DNA of 13,252 bases from an uncultured Opitutia bacterium (GTDB taxonomy: Bacteria; Verrucomicrobiota; Verrucomicrobiia; Opitutales; UBA953): contig CAJBPJ010000023.1 in NCBI GenBank assembly GCA_903957465.1, positions 1 to 13,252 on the forward strand. Reading direction: 5' to 3'. The notes beneath the pieces were generated by a model. The model was given only the letters and a program-made list of their open reading frames with translations. It ran no database searches and was not told the origin of the DNA. The translations under genes and the position numbers were made by a program. Shown here in pieces: positions 6,420-12,812 of the stretch; position 1 is the first letter of the stretch, and each line of letters opens with the position of its first letter.

Positions 6420-8411
6420 TTAGAGAGACTGGGCCGCAGTCACGACCGCTTCGACGGTTATACCAAGTTCGCGCATAACGGTATCGCCAGGGGCGCTTAA
6501 TCCGAAGCGATCTGTACCAATAGACTTTCCGCTAAGGCCAACGAGTCGACCCCAAGGCTGCGTATTGCCAGCTTCAACGCTGACACGTTTACCGCAGTTC
6601 GGGGGCAGGACTTCGTCGCGATAGGCTTGAGGTTGACGTGCGAATACTTCCAACGAAGGGAGTGAGACAACGCGTACACTGGGGCCAATTTTTTCAGCGG
6701 CTGCGATTGCCAACGAAAGTTCGCTGCCCGTTGCCAACAATATGTGCGTTAAGGTAGCGCTTTCCTTGCGAGCGATGTAGGCGCCGCGAAGGGTGCCTTG
6801 TCGACGTGTGGCTACAGGGATTGCGTCGAGTGAGGGTAGGTTTTGACGAGAGAGGATCAGTGCCACCGGTCCCTCGCGACGCGAGGCTGCATGGGCATAG
6901 GCCGCGGCGCATTCTTCGGCATCACCGGGACGCACAACGTCGAGATTGGGTATGCAACGCAGTGCTGCCACCGTCTCTACAGGTTGGTGGGTCGGCCCGT
7001 CTTCGCCAACGCCGACAGAGTCGTGGGTAAAGATATAGAAGGCCTGCAGCTTCGCTAATGCGGCCACGCGAATGGAAGGCCGTAGGTAGTCAGAGAATGT
7101 AAGGAAGGTCGCACCGGATGCCTTAAAGATTCCGTGATAGGCAATACCGTTGAGGATCGCGCCCATCACGTGCTCACGGATACCAAAGTACAGATTACGA
7201 CCTGTGGGTGTCGCGATGTCGAAATCCCCCATGTCCTTGAGGTAATTCTTGGTCGATCCGTGTAGGTCTGCAGAACCTGAAAGGACTAATGGGGATGCCT
7301 TGGCGACTGCATTGAGGGCGATCTCACCCGAGGCACGTGTAGCATGGGTGTTTTTGCCGAATTCAGGAATGGCTGCGAGTAACGCGTTGGCGTCGCCGTG
7401 ATTGCAGGCAAGACCCTTGCCAAGCTGAGCGGCTTTTTCAGGGTTGGCTTTAGTCCAAGCTGCGAATGTCTGTTTCCAGTTTGCATGCGCCTGTGCTTGC
7501 GCCGCTTTGCGGGCTGCGAAGTAAGTGCGTGTCTCTGGAGAGACGAAGAATGTTTCTTCGGGTAGGCCGAGAGCTTTGCGGGCTGCAGGAATAAATTTCA
7601 CACCCGCTTCGCCGTGGCCCTTGCTGGTGCCTTGAACTTCGGGGATGCCTTTGGCGATGGTGGTCTTGCAGATGATAAGCTTCGGTTTGCCGTTGGTCGC
7701 TTTACGTGCGGCTTCAAGGGCGGCGGAAATGGCAGCAATGTCGTGTCCGTTAGGCAGTGTGGTGACGTCCCAATTGCAGGCTTGGTAGCGCTTGGCGGTA
7801 TCTTCGTTCTGCGTCTTGGAAGCCATGGCGTCGAGGGTGACGTCGTTGGAGTCGTAAAGCATGACGAGGTTATCCAAACCAAAGCGTCCCGCGAATGAAG
7901 CTGCCTCATGTGAGATCCCTTCTTGTAAACAACCATCACCCGCTAGACCGACGATAAGGTGATTAAAGATGGTATGCTCTGGGGTGTTGAAATGTGCCGC
8001 AGCCATTTTTGCCGCTATCGCCATACCAACGAGATTGCCCGTACCTTGTCCGAGAGGTCCGGTTGTTGCTTCGACGCCTGCGGTCTCACCAAATTCTGGG
8101 TGGCCTGGGGTCTTGCTATGAAGTTTACGGAAAGCCTTCACCTCGTCCATCGAGAGGTCAAAGCCAGCTAAGTGTAACCAGCCATAGATAAACATCGAGC
8201 CGTGTCCCGCGGAGAGCACAAAGCGGTCGCGATTTGGCCAAGTAGCGTCGGCTGGGTCGTGACGGAGGAAATCGCCGTAAAGGGCGGCGCCGATTTCCGC
8301 AGAGCCAAGTGGGAGGCCGAGGTGACCCGAGTGGCAGGCAGCGACCGCATCCATGGCAAGGCCGCGTGCTTCGTTGGCGGCACGTTGAAGGGCTTGAGTG
8401 TCGAGAGGCAT
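6420..8411 (-). CDS. tkt: Transketolase
   Basis: A 663-residue thiamine-diphosphate enzyme of the pentose phosphate pathway that moves two-carbon units between ketoses and aldoses. Visible signatures include CHSGHLG (26-32), SAGHGS (67-72), TTGPLGQG (116-123), the ThDP motif beginning GDGCLQEG (158-165) with Asn189, TIAKG (251-255), GSADLHGST (379-387), the catalytic glutamate in GIREH (Glu413) and HDSVGVGEDGPTHQP (463-477). ATGSELSLA marks the C-terminal domain. Length is normal. The frame stays open 52 codons further upstream, but those codons have no transketolase character and overlap hisI; the ATG at 8409-8411 directly before LDTQALQRAANE.R fits the family. One change from the common form: HSGHLG has Leu where many have Pro. 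Divergent from hisI; tail to tail with the propeller gene. Confidence 0.97.
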   Translation of the reverse strand: MPLDTQALQRAANEARGLAMDAVAACHSGHLGLPLGSAEIGAALYGDFLRHDPADATWPNRDRFVLSAGHGSMFIYGWLHLAGFDLSMDEVKAFRKLHSKTPGHPEFGETAGVEATTGPLGQGTGNLVGMAIAAKMAAAHFNTPEHTIFNHLIVGLAGDGCLQEGISHEAASFAGRFGLDNLVMLYDSNDVTLDAMASKTQNEDTAKRYQACNWDVTTLPNGHDIAAISAALEAARKATNGKPKLIICKTTIAKGIPEVQGTSKGHGEAGVKFIPAARKALGLPEETFFVSPETRTYFAARKAAQAQAHANWKQTFAAWTKANPEKAAQLGKGLACNHGDANALLAAIPEFGKNTHATRASGEIALNAVAKASPLVLSGSADLHGSTKNYLKDMGDFDIATPTGRNLYFGIREHVMGAILNGIAYHGIFKASGATFLTFSDYLRPSIRVAALAKLQAFYIFTHDSVGVGEDGPTHQPVETVAALRCIPNLDVVRPGDAEECAAAYAHAASRREGPVALILSRQNLPSLDAIPVATRRQGTLRGAYIARKESATLTHILLATGSELSLAIAAAEKIGPSVRVVSLPSLEVFARQPQAYRDEVLPPNCGKRVSVEAGNTQPWGRLVGLSGKSIGTDRFGLSAPGDTVMRELGITVEAVVTAAQSL

Positions 8412-8435
8412 AAGGTAACTGACGGATAGGGGGCA

Positions 8436-8475
8436 GTGGGGCGGGATTCCAGCCTTGAATGGAAGGCAGTCCCAC
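8436..8475. promoter_or_regulatory. Symmetric interrupted dyad between tkt and hisI
   Basis: The 79-base divergent gap holds GTGGG-N6-TTCCA-N8-TGGAA-N6-CCCAC, a dyad whose arms and spacers are exactly mirrored around 8455/8456. Such layout suits a dimeric regulator binding on successive DNA faces, or a stem-loop in the hisI leader. No regulator is identifiable from the window. Confidence 0.4.
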
Positions 8476-8490
8476 CCCTTCCTTAGAATC

Positions 8491-8904
8491 ATGTCAAATC
8501 CCGCCCTAGAAGAAGGCCAAGCGCTGACCCTTGATTTCGGCAAGCTTCGTAAAATTGCGTCAGGCAAAGAAGACGTTATCCCTGCTGTGGCTCAAGATGC
8601 TGCCACCGGTGAAGTCCTCATTGTGGGATATGTTAACCAATTGGCCTTACAGACCGCGCTTAAGGAAAAGAAGGCTACCTTTTGGTCGACCTCGCGAAAT
8701 GAGCTTTGGGTCAAGGGTCTGACGTCAGGCGACTTCCTCGAGCTCCTCGAAGTGCGTGTGAACTGCGAGCAGAACTCGATCCTTTACCGTGTGAAGCCAG
8801 CGGGGCAGGGTGCCTGTCACACCAAAGGTCCAAATGGACGTGCCCGCGCGGGTTGTTACTACCGTCGACTAAAGTCGGACGGCACCCTCGAGTTCGTCGC
8901 TTAA
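8491..8904 (+). CDS. hisI: Phosphoribosyl-AMP cyclohydrolase (divergent metal site)
   Basis: A 137-residue HisI that opens the ring of phosphoribosyl-AMP in histidine synthesis. Supporting segments are VIPAVAQDAATGEVL (29-43), GYVNQLAL, ATFWSTSRNELWVKGLTSG (62-80), ACHT (108-111) and GCYYRR (121-126). The three cysteines expected to hold zinc are present (Cys92, Cys109, Cys122). The family's usual D-C-D-x-D magnesium motif is NCEQN here (91-95), and the loop between the last two cysteines is about six residues longer than in common HisI. It is a stand-alone cyclohydrolase, not a HisIE fusion. The start at 8491 was chosen because the 12 preceding in-frame codons look like leader sequence and overlap the dyad region. 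No other his gene is nearby. The stop is one base from the opposing gene's stop. Confidence 0.92.
   Translation: MSNPALEEGQALTLDFGKLRKIASGKEDVIPAVAQDAATGEVLIVGYVNQLALQTALKEKKATFWSTSRNELWVKGLTSGDFLELLEVRVNCEQNSILYRVKPAGQGACHTKGPNGRARAGCYYRRLKSDGTLEFVA
8862..8882 (-). repeat. Hairpin with one bulge inside hisI end, past the opposing stop
   Basis: CCGTCGAC (8862-8869) pairs with GTCGGACGG (8874-8882), one bulged G, loop TAAA. It lies in the coding end of hisI and begins 24 bases past the stop of the leftward gene at 8906. No U-run. It could serve as that gene's 3' structure. Confidence 0.4.
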
Positions 8905-8905
8905 T

Positions 8906-9631
8906 TTAGCGCGGTGGTAGGTGCTCAGCCGCTTCGTTTGACTGCACGTCTATACGAATCACAACGAGCTGCGTGCGTCGGACAACGCGCTCGTAACCCG
9001 GTTGAGCAATAAAACCAAGCTGACTATAGTCTCCTTGGGCAGACGTTAAGCGTTTGAGTGCAGCTTCCGCCGCATCGCCATCTGGAAACTCGAGTGCAAA
9101 AGTCACACGAAGCCGTGCACTGACAGTGTCCTCATCAACTGCTACGCTGATGGAGCGGGCAGACGCAAAGACGTCGCCTGCGAGGGGGCCAACCCAGCTG
9201 CGTCTTGCCGCAACTTGAGCTAGGCGCGCAGGTTCACGGATATGTAGGATGAGCAACGGGTTGTCTTGGGCTTTCAGTAAAGTATCTGCGATCGCGGGCA
9301 GGCCAATGCGGCTCTGGGTTGCCGGTGCGACTTCCACGCCTTCATCTCCAGGACCAAAGCCAAAATCAATGGTTGGGCTTTGAGTTGATTTAAACGCAGT
9401 AACAAGGCGGTCACGTGTCGATCCCACGCGGCTGATCTCGTCTATCAGTGCGGGTGCACCAGCAATTTTTAAACCTGCAGGCGATTGGCGGGTGGCAGTA
9501 ACAAATACTCGACCCATCGTGCCGTGATTGCGCTCGAGCGATAGGGATGTGCCCCGTTTAAACCAGAAGACAATGCTTGCGGTTAACACTAGGCTGCCGG
9601 CCAACCAAAATACCCGACGGCGCAAATTCAT
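8906..9631 (-). CDS. Membrane-anchored protein, third member of paralogous family
   Basis: A 241-residue protein of unknown function. Basic residues (RRR at 4-6) precede one hydrophobic helix (about 8-24), so it is likely anchored in the inner membrane with the rest outside. Residues 126-141 (LLILHIREPARLAQVA) and 157-195 (ASARSISVAVDEDTVSARL and on to AALKRL) align by eye with equivalent blocks of the two genes upstream: a strand pair, an acidic turn (V.ED), a second strand, then an acidic-alanine helix. It is shorter and lacks the N-terminal RG[LI]P...AVHIS block, so it looks like a reduced or diverged copy. It lies 84 bases after the second family gene, beyond a terminator hairpin that leaves only about 35 bases for a promoter of its own. 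Tail to tail with hisI. Confidence 0.75.
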   Translation of the reverse strand: MNLRRRVFWLAGSLVLTASIVFWFKRGTSLSLERNHGTMGRVFVTATRQSPAGLKIAGAPALIDEISRVGSTRDRLVTAFKSTQSPTIDFGFGPGDEGVEVAPATQSRIGLPAIADTLLKAQDNPLLILHIREPARLAQVAARRSWVGPLAGDVFASARSISVAVDEDTVSARLRVTFALEFPDGDAAEAALKRLTSAQGDYSQLGFIAQPGYERVVRRTQLVVIRIDVQSNEAAEHLPPR

Positions 9632-9666
9632 AGTCCAAGTGTGTCAGGCCCTTGAGCTCTCGCAAT

Positions 9667-9696
9667 AAAAAGGGCGACCGCAGGGTCGCCCTTTTT
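9667..9696 (-). terminator. Intrinsic terminator
   Basis: An 8-bp GC-rich stem (9672-9679 with 9684-9691), loop GCAG, flanked by five A and five T, so it has U-runs in both directions. It lies 20 bases past the stop of the 347-residue gene on the minus strand and splits the paralogous cluster between its second and third genes. Confidence 0.9.
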
Positions 9697-9715
9697 CGGA
9701 GAAGTTGTCTGAAGA

Positions 9716-10759
9716 TTACTTACCTTTAGCGGCCTTTTCGCGACGTGCTTCTGCAGCACGAACAATCGTTTGGGCGAGCTTCTGAATAGGGTAGTCGAGC
9801 GTGGCGTCACCGGTTGCGCCATTTTGTGTGATGGTGATACGACGAATAAGGTCAGCACCGGTAGCTTTATTGGCAGCAACTTCGGCGGAATCTCCATCAG
9901 CGGCCATGGTTAACATGCTGCCAAAGCCGAGCATGCCTTTTGCCTGGCTGATATTTTTCTTAGCAGCAGCCTCGTCGACGAATTCTGCGTTAATACGAAG
10001 GGTTACGTCGGTGGCGTTTTCACCCAGAGCGAGAATGACTGCTTTAACGCCACTGCGTTTAGCGAGAGCGGCTTTACCTTCAGTTGACGTTGTAGCATCT
10101 GGTTTGCGCTTCGCGGCTTCGGCTTCCTCGATTGCGGCAACATTAGCCGAGATAAGTAACCAGCCATTTTTTACAGAGGCTTCTGCAGTGCTTAGGCCAG
10201 TATGCTTCCAGGGATTGCTCGATGTGGCAGCAGTAACGGCACGATCAATGTTGGAGGTTTCGGCAGCGACGATGGTGTTGCCGTCGACGATTACCAGTTC
10301 AGCGGTTATGGTTGGATTGCTCTTATTTGGCTCAGATCCAGCGGCTTTGGCAACGGCGTTACCGAAAGCTTGGGCGTCCCAAGCCTTCAGGCCTTTGACG
10401 GTGCGGCTAGGTACTTTGTTGGCTGCAGCGAATGCTTCGATGCGGGCCTTATTGAATTTACCACGGATAAGTGCGGTGACGCTCTTCTCGTCGCCGGCTT
10501 TGGCGACGACGGTCACGTCGCGGAAGTCCTCGTCGAGTACGAACCCGAGTTCATTCTTCAAAGCAATGACGACCGTATTGGCCTCAATCTCACCGAGAAA
10601 GGCATCGGTTAGGGCCTTACCAATTTGAGTATTATCGATTGTTTCGTTGGAAATATGGACGGCAATGTCCGTGTTGCCAGAGGGCAGGCCGCGGGTAGGT
10701 AGGCCGGCTGAGACGACGGCAGAGAAAGCGACGAGCGCTGTGAGGAGGATGGGTTTCAT
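9716..10759 (-). CDS. Exported protein of unknown function, paralogous family member 2
   Basis: A 347-residue protein with a clear signal peptide (MKP, hydrophobic LLTALVAFSAVV, VSA cleavage near residue 18). The mature protein starts with RGLP (23-26) and DIAVHIS (31-37), a block shared with the upstream gene (RGIP, DAAVHIS). Further shared blocks are the LGF/LGL strand start near 71, KGLKAW (122-127), VIVDGNTIVAAE (156-167), WLLISANVAAIEEA (200-213), VKAVILALGENATDVTLRI (238-256) and TQNGAT (311-316). The tail is basic. Composition is rich in Ala, Val, Thr and Lys with no cysteine, which fits a periplasmic or secreted beta/alpha protein. I do not recognise the family. It follows the 391-residue gene by 23 bases, almost surely co-transcribed, and is followed by a terminator. 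A long open frame on the opposite strand is a shadow. Confidence 0.82.
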   Translation of the reverse strand: MKPILLTALVAFSAVVSAGLPTRGLPSGNTDIAVHISNETIDNTQIGKALTDAFLGEIEANTVVIALKNELGFVLDEDFRDVTVVAKAGDEKSVTALIRGKFNKARIEAFAAANKVPSRTVKGLKAWDAQAFGNAVAKAAGSEPNKSNPTITAELVIVDGNTIVAAETSNIDRAVTAATSSNPWKHTGLSTAEASVKNGWLLISANVAAIEEAEAAKRKPDATTSTEGKAALAKRSGVKAVILALGENATDVTLRINAEFVDEAAAKKNISQAKGMLGFGSMLTMAADGDSAEVAANKATGADLIRRITITQNGATGDATLDYPIQKLAQTIVRAAEARREKAAKGK

Positions 10760-10782
10760 AATTTTAGGTTTAGTGTTTAAAG

Positions 10783-11958
10783 TTATTTAGTCTTCTTAGG
10801 TGCAGGCGCTTTTGCGGGTGCATCCATTTCTTCGTCTTCGACAGAAGCAGGTGCAGGGGTCGCATTTTCTTTCGTAACTTCAGCCGCTTCACGTGCCATT
10901 TGTTCAACCTTGTCTCCTAACTTGCCGAAGAGAACTTTGGCGCGGCCTAAGCTGTATGCACTCCGGATGGAGACTGTTGCACCATCCTGGGTCGTTTTGA
11001 TACCTGCAAGGAAGTCTGCCGCTTCGCTTTTGAAATACTTTGTGTCAGCGTCATCCTCGTCAGCCTCAACGGTAGCCAAGTTACCAATGGTTAGTGCGGA
11101 GGTAATTTCTTGTGCAGCTGTCTTGGCCTTGGCTTCATCGCTGAAGCTCACCTTTGCTCGCATGAGGAAATCTTTAGCGTCTTCGCCGACAACAAAAGTG
11201 ACGTCTTTGAGGCCGAGCTTATCGGTTTTTAACGATTCTGGGTCGACGGCTTCTTGGATCTTGCGGACGTTAGCGTAAATTTGTGTGTGGTGCAACGGGG
11301 TGGCAGTGACTTCGGCCTGAGCGCTGGCGGGCAACTCGAAGCTGGGCTTTTTATTACGCCAGCATGCGATGGTCGTGCTCGTCTCGCGGATGGGTGATAG
11401 GATGAGCACATTGTCTTCGGGCATCACGACGGCGTAATCCTTGAGCACCTCCATAGCCGATTCTTCAGTCCCAATGTCTTGATTCAGCGCTTTCAAAAGT
11501 GCGATGACCAGTTTGCTGCCTTCCCATCCGGTAAGATCGCCAATGACAACCGGGCTGACGCCTTGTTCTTTAGCGAAAGTATCAAAAGCAGATTTGCGGA
11601 GGTCGAGGTGGATGACGCCGTAAAAAGAATAATCCGGACCTTCTTCGCCTTCTCCCTTCGCGATGCGGACTCCCAGTTTAATAATGTGCGTTCCATCTGT
11701 CTTCAGGCCTAAACGATTTAAAAGTTCCTTATTACGCTTTGCGGCTACCGGGTCGAGTTGCTCGCCAAGTTTTTCCATGCGTTTTTGTAGGGCGACGGCG
11801 AGGGGGTGCAGTTGCGACTTCGCAGCTTCGTCATAGGAAATATGTACAGCTGCATCGACATTAGCAGGAATGCCGCGAAGGGGTTCAGCGTGGGCAGACA
11901 AGGCTACCAGCCAGGCAACTAAACACAGGAACCAGCGACTCGAGGGGCGTGAGCTCAT
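10783..11958 (-). CDS. Exported protein of unknown function, paralogous family member 1
   Basis: A 391-residue protein with a signal peptide (hydrophobic FLCLVAWLVALSAHA, cleavage after residue 24). Shared blocks with the next gene: RGIP (28-31), DAAVHIS (35-41), NRLGLK (81-86), GDLTGWEG (140-147), YAVVMPEDNVLILSP (175-189), HTQIYANVRKIQEAV (224-238), LKDVTFVVGEDAKDFLMRA (250-268) and TQDGAT (323-328). Repetition of similar strand-helix units (about 90-135 and about 250-290) suggests two related halves. The last 24 residues are a low-complexity Pro/Ala/Glu/Lys tail. No catalytic motif or lipobox is visible. It is the first gene of the leftward cluster; the space to the RNA-binding gene upstream contains that gene's terminator, so its own promoter should lie in 11959-12010. 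Function unknown. Confidence 0.82.
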   Translation of the reverse strand: MSSRPSSRWFLCLVAWLVALSAHAEPLRGIPANVDAAVHISYDEAAKSQLHPLAVALQKRMEKLGEQLDPVAAKRNKELLNRLGLKTDGTHIIKLGVRIAKGEGEEGPDYSFYGVIHLDLRKSAFDTFAKEQGVSPVVIGDLTGWEGSKLVIALLKALNQDIGTEESAMEVLKDYAVVMPEDNVLILSPIRETSTTIACWRNKKPSFELPASAQAEVTATPLHHTQIYANVRKIQEAVDPESLKTDKLGLKDVTFVVGEDAKDFLMRAKVSFSDEAKAKTAAQEITSALTIGNLATVEADEDDADTKYFKSEAADFLAGIKTTQDGATVSIRSAYSLGRAKVLFGKLGDKVEQMAREAAEVTKENATPAPASVEDEEMDAPAKAPAPKKTK

Positions 11959-12017
11959 TAGACATCATCTTATGGATTGCTGACTGCCTGAAAGCCTAAA
12001 GTCTTCCCAAAAGAAAA

Positions 12018-12037
12018 GGGCGCACGAAAGTGCGCCC
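12018..12037 (-). terminator. Intrinsic terminator of the RNA-binding protein gene
   Basis: A perfect 8-bp stem GGGCGCAC (12018-12025) with GTGCGCCC (12030-12037) and a GAAA loop on the + strand (TTTC on the minus strand). Four A precede it on the + strand, giving a U-run on the minus strand. It begins about 27 bases past the stop of the RRM gene. Confidence 0.9.
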
Positions 12038-12063
12038 TTGAGGGAGTCTAATCCGAGGTGGGA

Positions 12064-12519
12064 TTAGTAGCCGCCGCGATCACCGCCGCGACCGCCGCCG
12101 AAGCCGCCGCGATCGCCGCCGAAGCCGCCACGGCGTTCTCCGCCGAAGCCACCACGACCGCCACCGCCGCCGCCGCCGCCGAAGCCGCCGCGACCGCCAC
12201 CGAAGCCGCCGGAGCGGCGCTCACCACCGAAGCCGCCACGATCGCCACCACCACCGAAGGAGGGGCGCTCTTCGCGAGGACGTGCGACGTTGACTTTCAA
12301 GGGGCGACCCATGAAGTCCACGCCTTCGGTCTTAGCGATGGCTGCTAGTGCCGCTTCGCCGTTTGCCATCGTTACGAAGGCAAAACCGCGAGCACGGCCA
12401 GTGAATTTGTCGCGCATGACTTCCACGGATGTCACTTCGCCGAATTGAGCGAAGTGGGCGCGGATGTCGTCCTCGGTGGAAGCCCACGCGAGATTGCCGA
12501 CGAACAGTTTGTTATCCAT
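12064..12519 (-). CDS. RRM-type RNA-binding protein with Gly/Arg-rich tail
   Basis: A 151-residue protein with one RNA-recognition motif (about 1-80) and an RGG-like tail. The RNP2 motif is LFVGNL (5-10) and RNP1 is RARGFAFV (42-49), both with the aromatic residues that stack on RNA. The tail (88-151) is built of repeats such as GGFGG, GGDRGG and GGERR, ending RGGY, like eukaryotic hnRNP-type and cyanobacterial Rbp proteins. Such proteins bind single-stranded RNA; cyanobacterial relatives are often cold-induced, which I cannot test here. The start is clear from the typical MDNKLFVGNL beginning; only a weak purine stretch (agaaag) precedes it. It ends in an intrinsic terminator, so it is probably monocistronic. 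The tail DNA is a GC-rich low-complexity repeat (about 12067-12255) and may expand or contract. Confidence 0.95.
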   Translation of the reverse strand: MDNKLFVGNLAWASTEDDIRAHFAQFGEVTSVEVMRDKFTGRARGFAFVTMANGEAALAAIAKTEGVDFMGRPLKVNVARPREERPSFGGGGDRGGFGGERRSGGFGGGRGGFGGGGGGGGRGGFGGERRGGFGGDRGGFGGGRGGDRGGY

Positions 12520-12812
12520 TGTATTATTTCTTTCTGTACCAACAACCGCATTGCCTGTTTCCGACCTCGGATTTCAAATTGTCATCGCTTGCGACCGACA
12601 ACCCACCAGCTTCTTGCGGGGTTCCCTATGAGTTTAGTTAATGGGAACCGAAGGTGTTAAATCGCACTTGGGGTGGTCTAATGCAAGTTTATTCACAATC
12701 GGCACACACTTAAGGTAAAATACCCTATTTAAGGGCCCTTTTGACCTCATAAGGCCTATGTGTAGCGAACGGGGTTGCCCCAGGGTCTTGCGCCAACAGC
12801 CTCACGCCTTCG
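12520..12812. promoter_or_regulatory. Divergent intergenic region, RNA-binding protein / uracil-DNA glycosylase
   Basis: At 293 bases this is the longest gene-free stretch. It should hold both outward promoters and perhaps a long leader for the RRM gene. Visible structure: an inverted repeat GGTTCCC (12620-12626) / GGGAACC (12643-12649) about 100 bases before the RRM start, and a palindrome AAGGGCCCTT (12731-12740) about 73 bases before the glycosylase start. TTGACC (12741-12746) is a possible + strand -35, but its -10 partner is poor. No convincing small gene. Confidence 0.45.

Noticed and set aside
7598..7939. 113-codon open frame on the - strand
   Set aside because: It is an alternative frame within transketolase, whose own frame carries the ThDP motif here.
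8455..8490. 12-codon upstream extension of hisI from an earlier ATG
   Set aside because: The residues do not resemble HisI, and the later ATG gives a normal-length enzyme; the upstream bases overlap the dyad in the divergent promoter.
8412..8567. 52-codon upstream extension of transketolase
   Set aside because: The extra residues lack transketolase character, overlap hisI coding sequence on the other strand, and the ATG at 8411 gives the normal family start.
9801..10628. 275-codon open frame on the + strand
   Set aside because: It lies wholly antisense to the 347-residue exported protein, which has a signal peptide and a recognisable paralogue next door. The Ala/Ser/Leu-rich translation is typical of a shadow frame.
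12067..12255. Possible CRISPR or tandem repeat array in GC-rich repeats
   Set aside because: The repeats are irregular short GCC/CGG-type units explained by the Gly/Arg/Phe codons of the RGG tail; there are no unique spacers.
12058..12348. Alanine-rich open frame on the + strand
   Set aside because: It is the complement of the GC-rich Gly/Arg repeat of the RRM protein; its composition follows from that repeat.
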